Program-made: the position numbers and the translations under genes | Origin: Paragorgia papillata | Taxonomy: Eukaryota; Cnidaria; Anthozoa; Scleralcyonacea; Coralliidae | Reading direction: 5' to 3' | DNA length: 64,000 nucleotides | NCBI GenBank assembly: GCA_035771165.1 | Contig: JAWNZC010000344.1 | Location: 84,501-148,500, forward strand | Shown here: in pieces, positions 22,930 to 31,959 of the stretch | Numbering within the stretch: the stretch's first letter is position 1 | Layout of the letters: each line of letters opens with the position of its first letter | The notes under the pieces: model-generated | Seen by the model: the letters and a program-made list of their open reading frames with translations, nothing else | The model's database searches: none | What the model was told of the DNA's origin: nothing

Positions 22930-23290
22930 CTTGGCTTCTTTATTATGATTGGGCGTTCAATCTTCGAAGGAAAATTGTAGAATTTTTCACCCAGCAGAAA
23001 CTGTAGGCATGATGTTGTTGAAATCTCTTTGCATCGGTTAAAAGTTTCTGTAATTTAGGGGTTAGGTGATCATAGACTGGCGTTTGATGGTAAAGCATAA
23101 TTTGGTAAACCAAGAGAAGCCGGGTCAACTTTATTAGCATGTTGTCAGTGGTTAATGACTTGCTCTGTGATGCATCTCCTCGTAAACTTACAAATAATTG
23201 GCTTGTGATAGGCCGGATTTCTAGATGGGACTCGGTGGGCGATATCTATGTCTTGTAACGTAACATCCACACCCATTCCTTGAAATAATT
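22930..23290 (-). pseudogene. LINE 1 ORF1 remnant
   Basis: The minus strand encodes the C-terminal half of a LINE ORF1-type RNA-binding protein: DVTLQDIDIAHRVPSRN, then KPIICKFTRRCITEQVI, then after a stop YDHLTPKLQKLLTDAKRFQQ and FCWVKNSTIFLRR. This matches the RRM-plus-C-terminal-domain layout of ORF1 proteins. It has at least one stop and one frame change. Its position just 5' of ORF2 fits one element reading leftwards from here. Confidence 0.65.
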
Positions 23291-23316
23291 TAATACAAAG
23301 AGCAGAAGTTTCCTGT

Positions 23317-23467
23317 GCAGATATCCAGAATTTTTAAGTGGATAAATAAGGGTGCTGAATGGGCTCGGTAATCTGAATTCGTTATGGCACGCACCGCTCG
23401 TTTCTGAAGAAGAAGAATTCTATTTAAACTAGTAACGTATGTGGATGACCAAACTATGTTGCAATAA
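23317..23467 (-). mobile_element. LINE 1 family fragment, second copy
   Basis: These 150 bp match 18282-18427 of LINE 1 with a few differences, including ATCCAGAATTTTTAAGTGG and GGCACGCACCGCT. It encodes CNIVWSSTYVTSLNRILLLQ. It is a separate short copy, because LINE 1 already has this segment in its own 3' half. It marks the truncated 3' edge of Ty3-type element 2. Confidence 0.75.
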
Positions 23468-24373
23468 GTAGAGAATAACTCCTGACTGGACAATTTACAG
23501 TGGTCTGGAGAAGAGGTGACCGATGTGCATTAGATTTCATCAGGTGAGTTCGGTTCCTTCTGTAGGTGGTCCCATTTTTATCAGTAATCCGATATGATCT
23601 AGGGGCTACTTGATCTTTAACTGTTGCTGGTTTCCATGTTGATGTAGGCTCTTTTTTCATCATCACTTTCTCTCCTTCGGTCAAACTTGGCAGGGCTTGG
23701 GCATGTTGGTCATGATATTTCTTCTGGTGCTTTCTCTCTTTCTCCAAATTGACTGTAACATTGTCAACGACTTGTGGTTTTAGAAGATTTTCACTGAAAG
23801 GTAGTAGGCTTCTTGTTCTGCGACTGAAGAGCCTCTGGACTGGAGATCCAACGTGTTTATTTCTAGGTGTGTTATGTAACTCTAGGATTGCCAAATTAGG
23901 GTCTGTCCCTTCCCTCTTCGCTTTCTTGAGCACTTTCTTTACAGTTTGGATGGTTCTCTCGGCAAGGCCGTTGCTTTTAGGATAGTGGGGACTGGATGTC
24001 TTGTGGGTGAATTGCCAATCTTTTGCAAACTGCTTGATGTCTGTGTTATCAAACTGGGGACCATTGCCTGAGATTAATACATCAGGAATTCCATGTCTTG
24101 CAAAGTTGGTTTTCAGATGCTTGATTATGCTAGGGGGGTCTTTGTGCTGGTTAGTTTGGCAACTTCAAAGAAATTGGAATAGTAGTCCACCAGAATTAAA
24201 CAATTCTCATGGTGGAGTTCAAACAAGTCTGCTCCAACCTTCGACCATGGCCGATTCGGAATGTCATGTGGTACCACTGCTTCCTTACAATTGTTATTTC
24301 TGTATTCATGACAGAGCGAGCATTTAGATACCATCTCTGTGATTTGTTTGCTCATGCCTGGCCAAAACATCAC
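23468..24373 (-). pseudogene. Ty3-type element 2, integrase core and C-terminus
   Basis: The frame from 24373 has [19 protein letters not shown], the second half of the zinc motif, then the first catalytic Asp ([10 protein letters not shown]). After a frame break near 24125 comes GIPDVLISGNGPQFD and SNGLAERTIQTVKK, where E is kept. The second catalytic Asp of the usual S-D-N-G box is Gly here (codon GGC at about 24071). The C-terminal part (23933-23470) has EGEKVMMKKEPTSTWKPATV and ends at the LINE fragment, so the 3' LTR is missing. The enzyme is predicted dead. Confidence 0.75.
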
Positions 24374-24377
24374 ATCT

Positions 24378-25331
24378 CTAGCTCTTTGGTTGGTTGGTTG
24401 GTTGGTTGGTTGGTTGGTTGGTTGGTTGGTTGGTTGGTTGGTTGGTTGGTTGGTTGGTTGGTTGGTTGGTTAGTTCTATTCCAAGATGTGGTTGATGGAG
24501 TTTTGCCAATATGTCTGCCCGTTGACTCAATGGAATAAGTAGCTGTTCTCCTCGAAACAGGAGATTGTCGTAACAGCTAAGTTCATCTCGATAACTCCAG
24601 TATTCTCGTATTTCCTTTTGTACCTTAGCTCTTTCGTTTGGCAAACCATTCTGAATTGTTGATTTCAGTACTTGAAAAACAGGATCTTTGCTTGTAGCTT
24701 CTCGCAGTTCATTCAATATATTCTCTGATGCTGGCAGAATAATGTGAACTTGTAGTGTATCATCCTCGGGGTTTAACTCATCATTGCATTTCATAGATGG
24801 TGTGGCCCGACTGAGGGTGTGGGCGATATACAGCTCCTTGCCCGCTTTGTGAACCACCGATATGTCATATTGCTGGAGGCGGAGTAGCACGCGTTGCAGC
24901 CTGATAGGTGCTTTGTACAGTGGCTTTGTGACAATTGATTCTAGGGGCTTATGGTCAGTTTCTACTGTTATTGTTCGCCCATACACATATTGATGAAAAC
25001 GTTCACATCCGTACAGTTCTTTTTCTATCTGTGCATATTTCTTTTGACTTTCAATGAGTGGTTTTGATGCATAAGCTACTGGCTGGTTGTTCTGAAGTAA
25101 TACTGCTGCCAGTCCTTCGGAGCTGGCATCTACTGATAAGACCAGTGGTTCTTCAACACTGTAGTACTTGAGAACTGGTGTCTGAGTTATTGCGGTTTTC
25201 AGTGTTTCAAAGCTGTGTTGATGTTTGGCATTCCAATGCCATTGGACATTCTTCTCCAAGAGTTGTCGTAGGGGTGCTGAAACCTCTGCCATGTTGGGTA
25301 TAAACTTGGCAAGGCAGGCGATGACTCCCAT
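24378..25331 (-). pseudogene. Ty3-type element 2, RNase H and integrase zinc region
   Basis: It continues the frame of 25347-26405 after one in-frame TAA (25347-25349). It encodes [16 protein letters not shown], RNase H with [27 protein letters not shown] and VETDHKPLE, and then the start of the integrase zinc domain (LHQPHLGIE). At that point the frame runs into a tetranucleotide array (24384-24472, GGTT on the plus strand) translated as repeating TNQP. The array length shifts the frame before FWPGM at 24367. Confidence 0.8.
24384..24472. repeat. (GGTT)n microsatellite inside integrase
   Basis: About 22 uninterrupted copies of GGTT/TTGG run through the coding sequence of the integrase HHCC zinc domain of Ty3-type element 2. 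The flanking frames on either side differ, so the array accounts for the frame break. Confidence 0.9.
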
Positions 25332-25346
25332 AAATCTTTGTAATTC

Positions 25347-26405
25347 TTATTTCGTGGATGGACATGGCATGTTTTCAACTGCTTCTACCTTTGTTGGGTC
25401 AGGTTTCACGCCCTGTGCTGTAAGTACGTGACCAATGTAGGCAATTTCTGTGAGGCCAATCTTGCACTTTTCTCTGTTGAGCTTGAGACCAACAGTTTTG
25501 ACTCTGTCAAGGAGCTTGGTTAACCTGTTGTTGTGTTGCTCTTCATTTTCACCCCACACTAGGATATCGTCCATGATTACCTCCACTCCTTCTAATCCTT
25601 CCAGAAGTTGTTTCATGACTCTTTGGAATACTTCAGGGGCTGATTTTATGCCAAAGGGTAGGCGCTTGAATCGATATCTGCCATGATGTGTGTTGAACGT
25701 GCAAAGCATACTGCTTTCGTCATCTAATGGAATCTGCCAGAACCCACTTTTCGCATCGAGGACGGAGAAAATCTTGGCATTGGTCATTCTGGCTGTCACT
25801 TCTATTGTAGGTAAAGGAAAATGTTCCCGCTTTATGGCAGTATTCAGATTGCGAGGATCTAGACAGATTCTAGATTTATTTGGCTTGATAACTGTAACCA
25901 TTGAATTAACCCAGTCTGTGGGTTCATTAACTTTTTCAATTACCCCTTGCGTTTCCATTCGATGTAGTTCCTTTGTCACTCGACCTCTCACTGCTTCTAG
26001 TACTCGCCTGGGGGGGTGAACTACAGGTTTGATATTTGGATCAAGTTCTATATGGTGCTTCATTGGCAGACAGTCCAAGCCATCAAACACCTCTGAGTAA
26101 TCCTTCAGAATATCCTGTGTTTCCAAGGTGTGCATTCGTTTAACTAGACCGAGTTCTTGGCAGGTAGTAACTCCAAGAATTGGTGTTGCAGGTTGCATGT
26201 CAACCACTTGAAATTCTACTGGATAGTATTTGCTTTTATGTTGGACAAGTACTGTGGTCTTGCCTGCTGGACTTGTGGGATGACCAGAGAATGATAGTAA
26301 CTTGACTTTGCTTCTAGTGAGTTTTCCATGCTTTGAAATAAACTTGTTATACATAACCAATGGAAGAACATTACACTGAGTTCCTGTGTCAATTTTGCAT
26401 TTCAT
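25347..26405 (-). pseudogene. Ty3-type element 2, protease and reverse transcriptase
   Basis: The segment starts with a retropepsin DTG (CKIDTGTQCNVLP) and continues through a 100-residue linker to reverse transcriptase: RICLDPRNLNTAIKRE, FSVLDAKSGFWQIPLDD, LPFGIKSAPEVFQ and VIMDDILVWG (active site MDD), then AYIGHVLTAQGVKPDP. It overlaps gag by a few bases in the -1 frame, with open frame continuing upstream of its first Met, so a -1 frameshift is the likely expression mode. It ends in an in-frame TAA immediately before the conserved FMGVI segment. Confidence 0.85.
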
Positions 26406-27334
26406 GTTGTGGTTGTTGATTTGTACGGTTCCAAACGATTCTTCATTGTTTTTGTCTGTTTTAATGGTCCCAATAAAAAATCATTATCTGAACTATCAGA
26501 TTCAGAAGTGACAGTTTCAGTACTTACATGACCGACTTTCTTGTCTGCTGGTGGCTTTGATCTGCAGAACTTTGCAAAGTGATTGAATTTCTGACAAGCG
26601 TTGCATCTTTTGCCATATGCTGGACAACGACGTGGGGGATGACTTCGTCCGCAGTTCGTACATGCACTCAACTCGCGCAGACGGGTGTTTTCGTTGTTAT
26701 TTTGTTTGCCACTTCGATCTTTTGGTTTGTCTTGCCTACCGTTGTCCTCACTATTGCGTCGAGACGGTCGAGTTTCCATGAACGCAACGTTCTTCTCTTC
26801 GGCTAACTTTTTTAGTTGCTTATCTGACGTTTCAGCAGCTTTACAGATGTCTATGGCGGCCGACAGTTCCAAATGTTTCACTCTTAGTAATCGTGCTCGA
26901 ACTGTATCACTTATTCCTACCACAATTCTATCTTTGATCATTTGGTCGGACATCGGGCCATACTCACAAGTCAAGACTTTTAAGCGAAGATCGGTTACAT
27001 ATTGATCAATTGGCTCTCCGGGTTGCTGTGGCCTGGTGTTGAAAATATGTCTCTCCACGGTGACGTTTCGTTTTGGGTTGCAATAGTCGTCAAATTTCTT
27101 AATAATTTCTGCTAGCTTCTCCTTGTTTTCGGGGTCTTCAAACTCAAACGTGTTGTATACTTCGAGAGCCTCTTCACCAATCGTATGAAGTAAGATCGAG
27201 CTCTGAACTTTTGCGGATTTCTTGCTTGCTTCGGTGGCGGTCATAAACAACTCGAATCGTTGCTTCCAACGACGCCAGTTTTCTGCTAGATTTCCATCTA
27301 ATTGCAAGGGTTTTGGTGTTTGAAGCTTTTCCAT
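26402..27334 (-). CDS. Ty3-type element 2, gag
   Basis: An uninterrupted 310-codon frame starts MEKLQTPKPLQLDGNLAENW. The capsid-like helical domain holds KQRFELFM, then GEALEVYNTFEF, and PGEPIDQYVTDLRLKV with MIKDRIVVGI. A basic region and two zinc knuckles follow (CTNCGRSHPPRRCPAYGKRC and CNACQKFNHFAKFC). It would form the virus-like particle and package element RNA. It is the only intact frame in this element, because protease/RT, RNase H and integrase carry stops or shifts. Confidence 0.85.
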   Translation of the reverse strand: MEKLQTPKPLQLDGNLAENWRRWKQRFELFMTATEASKKSAKVQSSILLHTIGEEALEVYNTFEFEDPENKEKLAEIIKKFDDYCNPKRNVTVERHIFNTRPQQPGEPIDQYVTDLRLKVLTCEYGPMSDQMIKDRIVVGISDTVRARLLRVKHLELSAAIDICKAAETSDKQLKKLAEEKNVAFMETRPSRRNSEDNGRQDKPKDRSGKQNNNENTRLRELSACTNCGRSHPPRRCPAYGKRCNACQKFNHFAKFCRSKPPADKKVGHVSTETVTSESDSSDNDFLLGPLKQTKTMKNRLEPYKSTTTT

Positions 27335-27586
27335 TCTTTTCTTGAAATATTTTTACAATTCGATTGCCAGAGGATGGTCAAGATACACAAGGATTTCGAT
27401 CTTTACTCCTGACACCATGTAATGTGTCCTAGCTGGACACCATGTTGTGTAAACACGCTCTCTTTAATTATTCCACATAATTAACATAATATATTACAAT
27501 CACCATCATGAAAATTATCAATATCCATAGTTCCTTCAATCACAGGGTTAAAGAATATTATTGCCTCCTTTAGCATTTGTTTAAAG
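27335..27586 (-). promoter_or_regulatory. Ty3-type element 2 leader, possible primer-binding site
   Basis: Upstream of gag on the minus strand, ATTACA is followed by TGGTGTCAGGAGT (about 27402-27414). This has the position and TGG start of a tRNA primer-binding site next to a 5' LTR end. The LTR itself (upward from about 27421) cannot be delimited because the 3' LTR is missing. Confidence 0.4.
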
Positions 27587-27892
27587 CATAGTTAATAGAA
27601 AATAGACATGGTTTGGAAACCCGGAAAACTTCAAAGCGGTTAACAATGAAGCTACGATTCATGTTGAAAGGTACATGAAGGTGCCAAATCCTTTGTTTTA
27701 GGTTTATTAATATTTAAACAGTACGGTTGAGTGATTGAACCCAAACGTTGCTATTGGATGATTGCTTCATTATACAGAAAACACAATATGTTCAGTAACC
27801 GTGAAAGTGCAAAATTTCCATAAACCTGAACAAAAACATACAACAATGACTTTTGTGAGCTTCCAAACCATGTCTATTTTCTATTAACTATG
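27587..27892. mobile_element. MITE, 306 bp, 7-bp target duplication
   Basis: Inverted ends begin CATAGTTAATAGAAAATAGA and extend through CATGGTTTGGAA (about 30 bp). The word TTTAAAG flanks both ends (27580-27586 and 27893-27899). There is no coding capacity. The CATAG start and 7-bp duplication with a TTTAA core are shared with the element at 18755-20509. Confidence 0.8.
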
Positions 27893-27899
27893 TTTAAAG

Positions 27900-29927
27900 T
27901 TACATTATATGATAAAATACTGGTTTCATAATTTTTTAGATTTTTATCCAGCCATATTAAAGAAACTAGACATCTTTCAACTGCCACAATGTTTTTTCGA
28001 AAAGTTTAAAACGCAACCAAGATATAACCAAAAATGTTGACTACTGAATTCCTTGGTGCAAAAGTTGTAATTATAATGAACTACAGTGTGTCCACACACA
28101 ACGTGAAATCTTCGTGGGTATCGAATATCTGTCATGTGTGAAATGAAATAGGCCAGTGAATGGGAATGTCGCGGTTTGTTGTTTGAAGACATCGTTTATA
28201 CAACAACACAGTGAAATTCCGAAAACTGAAGTATATTACTGATCTCTCCCAAGCCAAAGTGTTCTTATCACGTTTCCTTCGCGTGTGCTGTAAGTTAAGT
28301 ATTTGTTTTGACAGGGGAAAAAACCTTGCCAAGACACACTAATGAAAATTTGAGTCTGATTGGTTTCCCATCCAAGGAGATAAGAGGATTAAGAGTGTGG
28401 ACTGGAGAAATGACAGAAAAGGGCAAAACCCTGCCAAATCGTGTTTGCATTTTAGATTTAGTGCAATATTTTTCAAATGATATATTATGCATTTCTTCTA
28501 TTGTTTTCACCAAGTCAAGATGAGTCAATTTCCCTGCTTTATATCAAAGCAAATACAATACCTGCAAACACGGTTTTGCTCTTTGATAATTATTTTGAGA
28601 TGTGAAATATGATGAACACACTTTGGAAGCTCCTGAGTGAAACCAGAACCGTTAATATCTCGTGGTGCAAAAGGCCACTATTATTTAAAAAGCACCTTGT
28701 AGCAACTGCAGTTTTTAAAGGTGTAGCATTTTTGTTAGATTCTTGGCTTCTGCAGTTATTACTTTATGCATGCCAAATTTAAGAGAAAAAACTCACAAAT
28801 TGAGCGCGCAGTGAGTATTTTGGTGAAATAAGATTATATCATATGATGTAACGTAACAACAAGTAACTAACTTTTTAACTAACTTTTTTAACAACATTGA
28901 AACTTACTAATACATCCTGATCCTAAGGATCCATTTGATAATGGAGTAATTTGATAAAGGAGTAACTGAGTAAGAGGAACTGGCTGGAAAAAGCCATTTA
29001 ACCATATATCAAAATGTCATGCTTAGCAAATGACACCCTGACGTGGTGGCAACTGTTCGTCATTTATTAACGCTTACCTGGTCTTTTCGTTGGATCTCCT
29101 TATGTAATTTCTGGTTTGTTTTATCACTAAGAATGTTGTAATCATATTGTGGGATTTTGTGGAGTGATTTATTGCATCCGTGGTTTTTATTTTGGATTAT
29201 TTAATTGACCGTTTGGCCTGTCTAGTCCCTGAACTTGGTGATTTTGTATATTCGTAGTTTCCCGTCTTCTCAACAGTTGGTAAACCAAAAACATCTCTAT
29301 TCGCTTGGTTTTGTTGTTCCTTCCCTATTGTGCAACTATTACTTCTAAACATTCAGTGAATTTTGAATTATTCAACGTTTCGTGTTTGACCGTTGGCTTT
29401 GTTTTGACTCACCTGACGTTTCCTAGCAACAGCTAAATTTGAATTTTGTGCGTGAATTTTGGTCTCATCGTTTCAAAACTGATATTGTTCTCACCAACAC
29501 GATTTCTTCTTTCTAATTTTATCATTTTGGTGGATCTCAATCTTATAGATTTTGAATTTTTAACAAGTTTGCTTCTCACTATCTATCCGTTTATATATTT
29601 GAATATCTAATTACTGGTCTTGGTCGATACCGTTTGTTTACTTCCACGCTACGCCGTTTTCTACGTCATTTTTATTTTGATTTTCATCTCTTGACGTTTA
29701 TCTACATATTATACATTTTTTATACATTTGGTCGTTTGTTTTGGAGGATTTTTTGCTTTGTTTGGATGTTTCTGTTATTGCATGTTCGGGGTTTTCCCTG
29801 ACAAGCTTATTATGGAGCTGTGCAATTCCATGTAATAGGCGAGTGCTGCAATTTAATAAATCCATCAACTGTGTCGTATTAACCGTCCGACGAAAAGTAT
29901 ACTCTGCTTTAGACATTTTAAACCATC
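27900..29927. other. Non-coding interval, likely including LINE 2 5' UTR
   Basis: No recognised gene. Short open frames around 28132-28528 on both strands have no domain and include a short internal repeat (CCTTGCCAAG/CCCTGCCAAA). T-rich sequence from about 29040 to 29927 precedes the LINE 2 frame and may be its 5' UTR; its start cannot be fixed. Confidence 0.4.
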
Positions 29928-30764
29928 ATGGCAGTTACTCGTGGAATCGTAAGCTCTCAAAATTTGTTATTTTTTCTCTACCTTTTTATTCTAATAAGTG
30001 GATTATCGCATTATGAAACTAATATGAAGCTTCTGTTCGTAAGTAAAGATGTTACATCGCAAAAAATCTTCTCCAACGGTCGCGCTTGCAAGAAAAGTGT
30101 TAAACTTCAACCACTGCCAAACCAAGCCAAATTTGTTATTGGATGTCGGATTTTTCTTCATGCCTCTATGTCGATAATTCTTATCAGATTGTCTGGTGAC
30201 GTTGAATCTAATCCTGGTCCTGCCTTTGACAAAAACACGACGAAAAATTTATCTCATCATTATTCAACTATCCATTCTCAAAACTCCACGAATCCAACTC
30301 AACGGAAATCGCCTGCAGTATTTGCACGTTCTTCAAAATTACTTACATGTGGTCTTCTTAATTCTCGATCAGCGTGCAACAAACTTGCTAACCTACAGCA
30401 ACTACTTTGGCGTAATGATTTGGATGTATTTGCGGTAACCGAAACATGGCTAAGTTCTTTCATATCGGATAGTGAGATTGTCGCAGAACTACCTTACACT
30501 TGTTATCGCAAGGACAGATTTGATGGAAGAAAGGGTGGTGGTGTATTACTAGCTGTTAAAAATAACTGTATTTCCCGCCGCCGCTTAGATCTTGAAGTAA
30601 ATATTGAAATGGTTGCCATTGAACTTGAAATTAAAGACAGACCTAATATTGTTGTAGCCGCCTTCTACAGACCTCCGGATTCTTCAAATAATTTCCTCAA
30701 GGAATTTTCGATTTTTTTACGTAAAACTGATGTCTTACGAAGTAATAAGGAGATTATTATTCTT
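29928..30764 (+). pseudogene. LINE 2 (CR1/L2-like) N-terminus with 2A-like motif and endonuclease
   Basis: The frame starts MAVTRGIVSS with hydrophobic stretches at residues 12-25 and 75-88. Next is GDVESNPGP (residues 90-98; 30195-30221), an exact 2A-like ribosome-skipping motif. The AP endonuclease begins at LLTCGLLNSRSACNKLANLQ, with FAVTETWLS and GGGVLLAVKNN, and VVAAFYRPP. The frame stops where the LTR element begins at 30765. It resumes at 36347 as GDFNFPKIKW, in the same frame once the LTR element and one TCTT copy are removed. 2A sequences are known in several APE-type non-LTR retrotransposons, where they split the product during translation. The endonuclease nicks the target DNA. Confidence 0.8.
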
Positions 30765-31049
30765 TGAAACGGTGTCAATTGTTGACCTTAGCATAAAAGT
30801 AGAATTAGTTCCTATATGTATATAATTATAGAATGCATAACTTCCCATAGGCATAGCCATGCATAACTTCCCATGTATCCATGCATAACTTCCCATAGAC
30901 GTGCATGCATGTGTAGCCATTACCATATATGGATATACGGATGGCCAACCAAGGGCAACATGTAAATATAAAAGAAGAAAATGTGAAATAAAGAGAGTTC
31001 TGACTGGACGTCTTGGCGTGTGTTTGTTGGCGGAACTCGGCACGTTACA
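30765..31049 (+). repeat. 5' LTR of LTR retrotransposon 3
   Basis: The 285-bp LTR begins TGAAACGGTG and ends GGCACGTTACA. By eye it is identical to the 3' LTR. A TATAAAAG box lies at 30967-30974 and an AATAAA signal at 30987-30992. Three copies of ATGCATAACTTCCCAT sit in the U3 part, at 30833, 30859 and 30881. It is preceded by TCTT (30761-30764). Confidence 0.95.
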
Positions 31050-31053
31050 AATC

Positions 31054-31071
31054 TGGTGGCAGCGGTAAACC
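31054..31071 (+). promoter_or_regulatory. Primer-binding site
   Basis: TGGTGGCAGCGGTAAACC lies four bases after the 5' LTR and begins with TGG, complementary to a tRNA CCA end. The primer tRNA species was not identified. Confidence 0.55.
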
Positions 31072-31959
31072 ATGTCTAGTGCTATATTGCCCGGAAAGTT
31101 TGACAGTGGAGATTTGGGCGCATGGCTTCGTGAATTCGACGCGTGCTCAGCGGCGAACGGATGGAAGGTCACCGACGACACCGACGACAAGATTCTAAAG
31201 TTGCCCGCGTTCCTTCGTGGACAAGCTGCTAGCCACTTCTATGCCATCCCTGCCGACAAGAGAACGAGCTATGCCTCCGCTATTGCCGAACTCCGAAAAG
31301 CGATGTGTCCGGAGACTCACCGCGAGAACTTCTACGCCGAATTCGAAAGGCGCGTCTTACGACCAGGCGAAGATCCCGCAGTATACCGATGGGAGCTGGG
31401 AAATCTACTCTCCAAAGCCGACCCGACCTTATCGGCCGACGCGACAACAGCCCTGATTTCACGCCAATATATGCGCGGTCTTCCTGATGCTTTGAAACTA
31501 AAGCTGTTAGAGCATAACCCCACGCCAACGCTTGACGAGATGCTCAGTTTTACGCAACGCTATCGAGCCGTCGAAGGCTACGCTCTACCCCGTGTAGATG
31601 GTGCGACAAGTTTTCCTGCGAGCGTTGCCTCTACCCAAAGCGACCCAAACGCCACAGCCTCAAGCAACTCGCAACTGTCTCAATTAGTATCCATGGTCGC
31701 CAGCATCGTTGAAAAACAGCAGTCCCTCGAAGATCGACTGTCTAAGGCGGAGCAACCGAAAGCCGACAAGGGCAACCGCCCTCGAGGAGCCTGTTTCAAC
31801 TGCGGTAGCACTGGTCATTTCGCCCGTGAATGTCGTAGTCCTCGAGGAAACGCGAGAAGGACGCAATCACCCAACGTGAGACCTTTGATTTGTTTTGCCT
31901 GTGGTGGAACTGGCCACTTTGCACGAGACTGTCGCAACGCAGCTCATTTAAACTACTAA
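31072..31959 (+). CDS. LTR retrotransposon 3, gag
   Basis: The intact 295-codon frame starts MSSAILPGKFDSGDLGAW, the first ATG after the primer-binding site. A helical capsid-like domain (KLPAFLRGQAASHFYAI to PDALKLKLLEHNP) is followed by a linker and two perfect CCHC knuckles (CFNCGSTGHFAREC and CFACGGTGHFARDC). It would form the particle shell and bind RNA. The pol frame opens at 31890, inside gag, in the -1 register, giving a 70-bp overlap where frameshifting would be expected. Confidence 0.9.
   Translation: MSSAILPGKFDSGDLGAWLREFDACSAANGWKVTDDTDDKILKLPAFLRGQAASHFYAIPADKRTSYASAIAELRKAMCPETHRENFYAEFERRVLRPGEDPAVYRWELGNLLSKADPTLSADATTALISRQYMRGLPDALKLKLLEHNPTPTLDEMLSFTQRYRAVEGYALPRVDGATSFPASVASTQSDPNATASSNSQLSQLVSMVASIVEKQQSLEDRLSKAEQPKADKGNRPRGACFNCGSTGHFARECRSPRGNARRTQSPNVRPLICFACGGTGHFARDCRNAAHLNY

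Noticed and set aside
24209..24538. Plus-strand open frame with a long LVGW repeat
   Set aside because: It is the GGTT microsatellite read in the antisense of the integrase; the real coding strand is minus.
27421..27560. Delimited 5' LTR of Ty3-type element 2
   Set aside because: A TG start and CA end can be imagined, but without a 3' LTR copy no boundary can be supported.
28132..28528. Overlapping open frames on both strands
   Set aside because: No domain, no splice or promoter signal, and short internal repeats in the DNA explain the apparent protein repetitiveness.
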